Source of the DNA: an uncultured Verrucomicrobiota bacterium
GTDB lineage: Bacteria; Verrucomicrobiota; Verrucomicrobiia; Limisphaerales; UBA9464
DNA length: 64,000 nucleotides
Assembly: GCA_903922605.1 (NCBI GenBank)
Contig: CAIXUG010000001.1
Span: 62,001 to 126,000, forward strand
Direction: 5' to 3'
A program made the translations under genes and the position numbers. Below are positions 60,312-64,000 of this stretch, one piece after another. A model generated the notes under the pieces. That model did no database searches and was not told the DNA's origin. It worked only from the letters and a program-made list of their open reading frames with translations. Every line of letters begins with the position of its first letter. Position 1 is the first letter of the stretch.

Positions 60312-60438
60312 GTAGGGACCGTGCGCTGCGGGGTCCCCGCCCTGAAGGGGCGGAAGAGCCGTGCGGATGCTGGAGACGTTCGTTCCGTCGCCTGACGCTC
60401 TGCTCGGCGACGGAGACGGCACAGCGCGCCATCCCTAC
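60312..60438. repeat. Core of the MITE-like element, copy 3, without outer ends
   Basis: Bounded by GTAGGGA (60312-60318) and TCCCTAC (60432-60438). On the minus strand it contains GTCGCCGAGCAGAGCGTCAG, GCGACGGAACGAACG and the GGGCGGGGACC stretch of the core of the elements at 11846 and 40021, but lacks the ATACCA-type ends. It begins three bases after the end of the arginyltransferase-like gene. Confidence 0.8.
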
Positions 60439-60440
60439 CC

Positions 60441-61229
60441 TCAGGCCGAGCGGAAGCAGCTCGCCTGGGCCAGTTCGACCGGAGGTTCAGGCTGAAAGGC
60501 TAGGAATTCGGCCGTCTCCAGCCGGTGTTTATCCACGGGCGTGGTCCGGATCAGGTGCTTCAGCTCGTCGAGGTTCCGCGACCAGCGGAAGCCGTTGAAG
60601 AATTCCAGCGGTTCGAACTGCGCCTTGTACAACGCCCGCTCGGAATAGCAGGTGCCGAGGTGCAGGTGCGCCCAGCCGGTTTGCGCGAAGTGCTCGACCG
60701 CCCGCGTCATCATGGCCATGCCCACGTGCTTCGTCTCGGGCGTGAGGTGGTAGAAGGCGTAGTAGTAGAACGCCACGCGCGGCGCCTCGAGGAACAGCAG
60801 CGCTGTACCCGCCTCGGCGCCGGTCGCGGCATCGGTGAAATGGAGCAGGTGGCTGATGACGCGCCCGTTCATCAGCCGGTCGAGCCTTTCGCCCGGCATC
60901 ACGCCGGCCCCAAACTTCGTCTCGGCGAAAGCGAGCCACGCTTCGCGCCGGGCGGGCGAATAGTCAAACTCCGCACGCGGGATCAGCTCGCAGCGCAACG
61001 ACTCCGCTTTGCGGAGAACGCGGCGGTTCTCGGAGTTCGGTTTCCACTCCGCCAGCGGCACACGCAGCTGGCGCACGAGATAGAAGCGCTCCAGCTGCGG
61101 CGTGCCCGGCAGAAAGCCCGCCGCGAACGCATCCGCCGGCGTTTCGCCCGGCTCCAGGAACCCCCACACGACGTAGGGATAGAGATAGTGCGCGTAGTCC
61201 GGGGCGGCTTCGGAGAAGAGCAGCTTCAT
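60441..61229 (-). CDS. Arginyltransferase-like GNAT-fold protein
   Basis: 262-residue protein whose C-terminal half resembles the catalytic domain of arginyl- or leucyl-tRNA protein transferases and other GNAT proteins: YYYAFYHLTPETKHVGMAMM, then HLHLGTCYSERALYKAQFEP and FFNGFRWSRNLDELKHLI, matching the Y-K-x-x-F-x-P-x-E pattern. The N-terminal half is less conserved (YLYPYVVWGFLEPGETP). The N-end-rule zinc/cysteine motif of true Ate1 is not seen, so tRNA-dependent aminoacyl transfer is plausible but unproven. It follows the alanine racemase gene by 11 bp. The start is the ATG at 61229. Confidence 0.65.
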   Translation of the reverse strand: MKLLFSEAAPDYAHYLYPYVVWGFLEPGETPADAFAAGFLPGTPQLERFYLVRQLRVPLAEWKPNSENRRVLRKAESLRCELIPRAEFDYSPARREAWLAFAETKFGAGVMPGERLDRLMNGRVISHLLHFTDAATGAEAGTALLFLEAPRVAFYYYAFYHLTPETKHVGMAMMTRAVEHFAQTGWAHLHLGTCYSERALYKAQFEPLEFFNGFRWSRNLDELKHLIRTTPVDKHRLETAEFLAFQPEPPVELAQASCFRSA

Positions 61230-61240
61230 CGCCGGGAAAA

Positions 61241-62389
61241 TCAGGGGCCGAGGTAAACTCGCGGCAGGCGGGACCGCCAGCCGGTGAGCGCGTCGTAGCT
61301 CACACTGCGCTTCAGCGCGGCGATGTCGTGGGCCGTGATCTCGACGCCGCCCTGCCGGCCCATCAGCACGGTCTCGTCGCCCACCTCTGCAGCGGGAACG
61401 TCGGTCAGGTCGATCATGAGGGCATCCATCGTGATACCGCCGACGATGGGCACCCGCTGCGCATGCACGAGCGCCGAGCCTTCGTTTCGCACGCGCGGGA
61501 AGCCGTCGCCGTAACCAAGCGAGAGCACACCGATCCGGCTGGGCCGCTCCGCGCGCCAGCGCATCCCATAGCCGACGGTGTCGCCGGGTTCGAGGTCCTG
61601 CACCGCGACGATACGGGCCTTCACCGCCATCACCGGCCGCAATCCCGGCAGCCGCCGGCACACCGACGAAGGGAATACGCCCTGCGCGAGCAGGCCGACG
61701 CGCACGAGGTCGAAGTGAGCGTCCGGCAGATCGAGGAAGCCGCCCGAGTTGCAGTGATGCAGGAGCGGCGGCTGCACTCCGGCGTCCCGCAGCGTGGTCA
61801 CGCACTCCTTAAACCGGGCGTGTTGGGTACGGGCAAACGCCTTCTCCAGTTCGTCGCTCTGTGCGAAGTGGCTCAGCGCGCCGACATAGTCCAGTCCCTG
61901 AAGCGCCGCCAGTTCACGGCTCCATTCCGCCGCGCGCCGCCACGGCAGGCCGAAGCGGTTCATGCCGGTGTTGATCTTGAGGTGTACCGGCACCGGCCGG
62001 CCGCGCTGACGCCCCAGCGCGGCGAGCTGCTGTGCGATCTCGACGCGACCGACGCACGTTTCCAGGCCAAGTTCCAGCACCCACGGAAGTTCGTCCGGCA
62101 ACCGTTCGCCGAGCAGCAGGATCGGGGCGCGGATGCCCGCGTCGCGCAACTCCACCGCCTCGCCCAGCGTGAACACGGCGAGCTGGTCCGCGCCGTTCGC
62201 CAGCGCCACCTGCGAGGCGCGGACCGCCCCCAGCCCGTAGGCATCGTCCTTCACGACGTAGAGCAGGCGTGTAGGGGCGGGCAGCTCGGCGCGGATCAGG
62301 CGGAAGTTCTGCGCAAGCGCGGCCAGGTCCACCTCGACCCAGGCGGAGCGAGGCAGGTTGGCGGTGCGGCGTAGCAAAGGGGCGCTCAT
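61241..62389 (-). CDS. alr: Alanine racemase (PLP-dependent, fold III)
   Basis: 382-residue PLP enzyme interconverting L- and D-alanine for peptidoglycan. The PLP lysine is Lys47 in VVKDDAYGLG (canonically VVKANAYG) and the catalytic tyrosine is Tyr274 in TVGYGMRW; GGITMDALMIDLTD is the C-terminal active-site motif, and HHCNSGGFLDLP, SLGYGDGFPR are typical. The substitutions around the lysine (D-D for A-N) and in GLLAQGVFPS suggest a divergent subtype, perhaps not the housekeeping enzyme. The ATG overlaps the stop of the ATP-grasp gene (ATGA). Together with its neighbours it forms a three-gene operon. Confidence 0.9.
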   Translation of the reverse strand: MSAPLLRRTANLPRSAWVEVDLAALAQNFRLIRAELPAPTRLLYVVKDDAYGLGAVRASQVALANGADQLAVFTLGEAVELRDAGIRAPILLLGERLPDELPWVLELGLETCVGRVEIAQQLAALGRQRGRPVPVHLKINTGMNRFGLPWRRAAEWSRELAALQGLDYVGALSHFAQSDELEKAFARTQHARFKECVTTLRDAGVQPPLLHHCNSGGFLDLPDAHFDLVRVGLLAQGVFPSSVCRRLPGLRPVMAVKARIVAVQDLEPGDTVGYGMRWRAERPSRIGVLSLGYGDGFPRVRNEGSALVHAQRVPIVGGITMDALMIDLTDVPAAEVGDETVLMGRQGGVEITAHDIAALKRSVSYDALTGWRSRLPRVYLGP

Positions 62390-63657
62390 TCGTTTCCCGG
62401 GGGCCAGAGGGATTGGCCGACATCCGTACGGTAATAGCTTCCGAGCGAATGGATCCGGCGGATGTTCGCGTAGGCGGTGGCGATCGCCTTATCGAGTGTG
62501 CCGGCGAGCGCGGCGACGTCGCCGAGCCGGTGGCCGGTCGCCTCCAGCACGCCGTCGGCGCGGGCGGCCACTTCCTGCCACCAGACGTCGCACGTAAATT
62601 CCCCATCCACCGTCACCGGCACGCGCGGGCCGGTGAGCTGCGTGAAGGGATAGCCGTAGCCCGCCAGCGTGAGGTTGCAGCCGTAGGTGAGCCCGTCACG
62701 CCAGCGCGGCACGAGCGATTCGTTGCGCGCGCAGCGAACGAACGTGTCGAGCGGGTTCGCGAGCATGCGGGCGATCATGGGTCCGCTGGTGACGCCGAGG
62801 CGCACATTGTACTCCAGCACGTGCCAGCGGCCCTCGTGAAGCATCGCGGTGACCTGCACCGGGCCACGGAAACCCACTTCGCGGAACCACGGACGCAACG
62901 GCGCCAATAGTTCGCGCACGAGGCCGTATTTGTCACCGGGATCGCGCTCGACCAACCCGCCGAGCGGCGCGCCGGCCACAATGCCCAGATTGCCGTCGAA
63001 GGCGCGCTTGTACTCCTGGTTGGTGACGAGCGGATAGATCTCGCCACCGCTCACGAGCGCAATGTGCCCGGCCTCGCGGCGGCCGAGATATTCCTGGAGA
63101 AAGATTCCTTCCGCGTCATCCAGCCGGGGCAGCCAGGCGAGGGTGTCCGCGACGGATTCGCAGACGATGGTGTGGATGGGACTGGTGGGCGAACACAGGG
63201 GGTTCTTGATGACGAAGGGCCGCTGTTCACGCCGCACCAGGGCTTCGGCCTCGGCCCGCGTCCGCACGAACCAGGCCCGCGCAAAGGGCACGCCGAAGCG
63301 CCCGCACAACTCGCGGGCAAAGTCCCGCTCTCGCTCCAGCCGCAGCGCCTCGCCGGTGGAGCAGAGCAACGGCGGGTTCAGCGAAAGAAATTCGTCCGTC
63401 CACGGCTTGAGCGCCCACTCAATGGACATGGGCACGATGAGGTCCGGCTGTTCGCGTCGGAGATACGCGCACGGGTTCGGCTCGGCGGCGGCGGCGACAC
63501 ACGGGCCTTCGCCCAGCGGACCGTGGTGCGCGTAGTCGCGCGTGAGGTAGGCGCTCACCTCCGCGCCGTCTTCGCGCAGCCGGCGCATCATCGCCTGCGT
63601 AAACGCACCGACGCCCAGCACCGACACCCGTGTTGTCCCGTTTGCTTCGACTGCCAT
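62386..63657 (-). CDS. PurD-like ATP-grasp ligase
   Basis: 423-residue ATP-grasp protein related to phosphoribosylamine-glycine ligase (PurD). An N-terminal Rossmann-like domain starts TTRVSVLGVGAFTQAMMRR; the ATP-grasp domain includes RPFVIKNPLCSPTSPIHTIV, IFLQEYLGRREAGHIALVSG and HVLEYNVRLGVTSGPMI, which parallels the PurD E-x-N-x-R-x-G-x-P metal motif. The PurD GPNTGGMGA loop is replaced by GNLGIVAGAPLGGLVE, so it is unlikely to be the purine enzyme. It starts the operon with an alanine racemase and an arginyltransferase-like protein, hinting at an amino-acid or dipeptide ligase activity. The start is ATG 63657. Confidence 0.78.
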   Translation of the reverse strand: MAVEANGTTRVSVLGVGAFTQAMMRRLREDGAEVSAYLTRDYAHHGPLGEGPCVAAAAEPNPCAYLRREQPDLIVPMSIEWALKPWTDEFLSLNPPLLCSTGEALRLERERDFARELCGRFGVPFARAWFVRTRAEAEALVRREQRPFVIKNPLCSPTSPIHTIVCESVADTLAWLPRLDDAEGIFLQEYLGRREAGHIALVSGGEIYPLVTNQEYKRAFDGNLGIVAGAPLGGLVERDPGDKYGLVRELLAPLRPWFREVGFRGPVQVTAMLHEGRWHVLEYNVRLGVTSGPMIARMLANPLDTFVRCARNESLVPRWRDGLTYGCNLTLAGYGYPFTQLTGPRVPVTVDGEFTCDVWWQEVAARADGVLEATGHRLGDVAALAGTLDKAIATAYANIRRIHSLGSYYRTDVGQSLWPPGNE

Positions 63658-63755
63658 GAATCCGCCCGAACGCTAGGAACCGGCGGCCGGGAGTCAAAGG
63701 GCTTTCCAGCCTGAGTTGCTCACCGGGAGGAGGCGTATCGCGCCGGAGGGGCGGG

Positions 63756-63856
63756 TTCATAATCGTAATCCTAATCCTAATCTTCCTCTTCCCCTTTAAC
63801 GCTACGCCTTCACGGCGAAGATGAAGATTACGATTATGAAGAAGATTAAGAGGAAA
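63756..63856. repeat. Hexamer-built hairpin, NTAATC type
   Basis: The left arm (63756-63794) has units ATAATC, GTAATC, CTAATC, CTAATC, TTCCTC. The outer 15 bp TTCATAATCGTAATC pair perfectly with GATTACGATTATGAA (63826-63840); beyond, a second GAAGATTAAGAGG stretch continues the theme to 63856. The loop contains CCTTCACGG. It lies between the ATP-grasp gene start and the end of the next upstream gene. Confidence 0.7.
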
Positions 63857-63862
63857 ACCCAA

Positions 63863-64000
63863 TCAGGGCGCGGACTTCGGAGTAGGCGCCGCGAGGAGCC
63901 ACGCGAGCAGCCCGGCAACGTCCGCCTGCGTGAGCCCGGCTTCCAGACCTTCGGGCATGAGGGAGCGGCCCTCGGATTTGAGTCCGGTCAGTCGCGCGCG
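63863..64000 (-). CDS. C-terminus of a probable heme-domain protein (5' part outside window)
   Basis: The last 45 codons of a minus-strand gene: LTGLKSEGRSLMPEGLEAGL followed by TQADVAGLLAWLLAAP. This matches the end of the cytochrome-c-like C-terminal domain in large PVC-group dehydrogenase-domain proteins, where SLMPEGLE and a helix leading to WLL are conserved. The gene continues past the window edge, so product and length cannot be confirmed. Confidence 0.55.
   Translation of the reverse strand, partial: RARLTGLKSEGRSLMPEGLEAGLTQADVAGLLAWLLAAPTPKSAP

Noticed and set aside
62386-63657. Housekeeping PurD of purine synthesis
   Set aside because: The conserved glycine-rich PurD loop is replaced and the gene is coupled to an alanine racemase, not to purine genes.

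Overview
The window looks like chromosome of a GC-rich, free-living Verrucomicrobiota bacterium (phylum-level call, inferred from content). The pointers are PEP-CTERM proteins with the VPEPAE variant, a DUF1549/DUF1553 plus DUF1501 pair, PQQ-type propellers, Reg_prop/Y_Y_Y sensor kinases, a DUF1559-like prepilin, an S23 four-helix-bundle gene and several families of palindromic dispersed repeats. Shine-Dalgarno sites are rare and GTG/TTG starts are common.

Layout. 1-8 kb: lutBC (lactate utilisation, lutB cut by the window edge), an orphan ABC-2-like membrane protein, gatCA, HPr, an RluE-like pseudouridine synthase, a NUDIX hydrolase and tadA. 8-13.5 kb: CBM48 protein, HEAT protein, S1/P1-type nuclease, RNase Z-like hydrolase, CPBP protease and a MarR regulator. 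13.7-26.7 kb: two secreted PQQ-propeller proteins separated by an S23 element, a sensor kinase/response regulator pair, a spherulin-4-like hydrolase, a large secreted Ig/CBM9-like protein and a prepilin. 27-32.7 kb: PaaK-like ligase, a two-gene cassette ending in a DUF6036-like nucleotidyltransferase, and three PEP-CTERM proteins among repeats. 32.9-35.1 kb: priA. 35.16-40.66 kb: an island in the 3' end of tRNA-Glu, bounded by a 36-bp direct repeat. 41-44.6 kb: five tandem PEP-CTERM paralogs plus another secreted protein. 45-53.5 kb: two RNA-methyltransferase-like genes and two hybrid histidine kinases. 53.6-59.1 kb: the DUF1549/DUF1501 cluster, apparently broken up by a mazEF module. 59.2-64 kb: ComEC-like hydrolase, a three-gene operon (PurD-like ATP-grasp, alanine racemase, arginyltransferase-like protein) and the C-terminus of a probable cytochrome-domain protein.

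The most unusual content is non-coding. One family has long inverted arms built from hexamers of the form NTAATC or NTGCTC. One copy (16073-16555) encloses an S23 gene, the layout of the intervening sequences of bacterial 23S rRNA genes; at least three gene-less hairpins of similar build lie in other intergenic gaps, and a fourth uses a different unit. A second family has terminal inverted repeats and a core that is inverted relative to its ends between two copies. A third is a chain of small hairpins whose stems covary between two copies. I cannot tell from one window whether these are described elsewhere.
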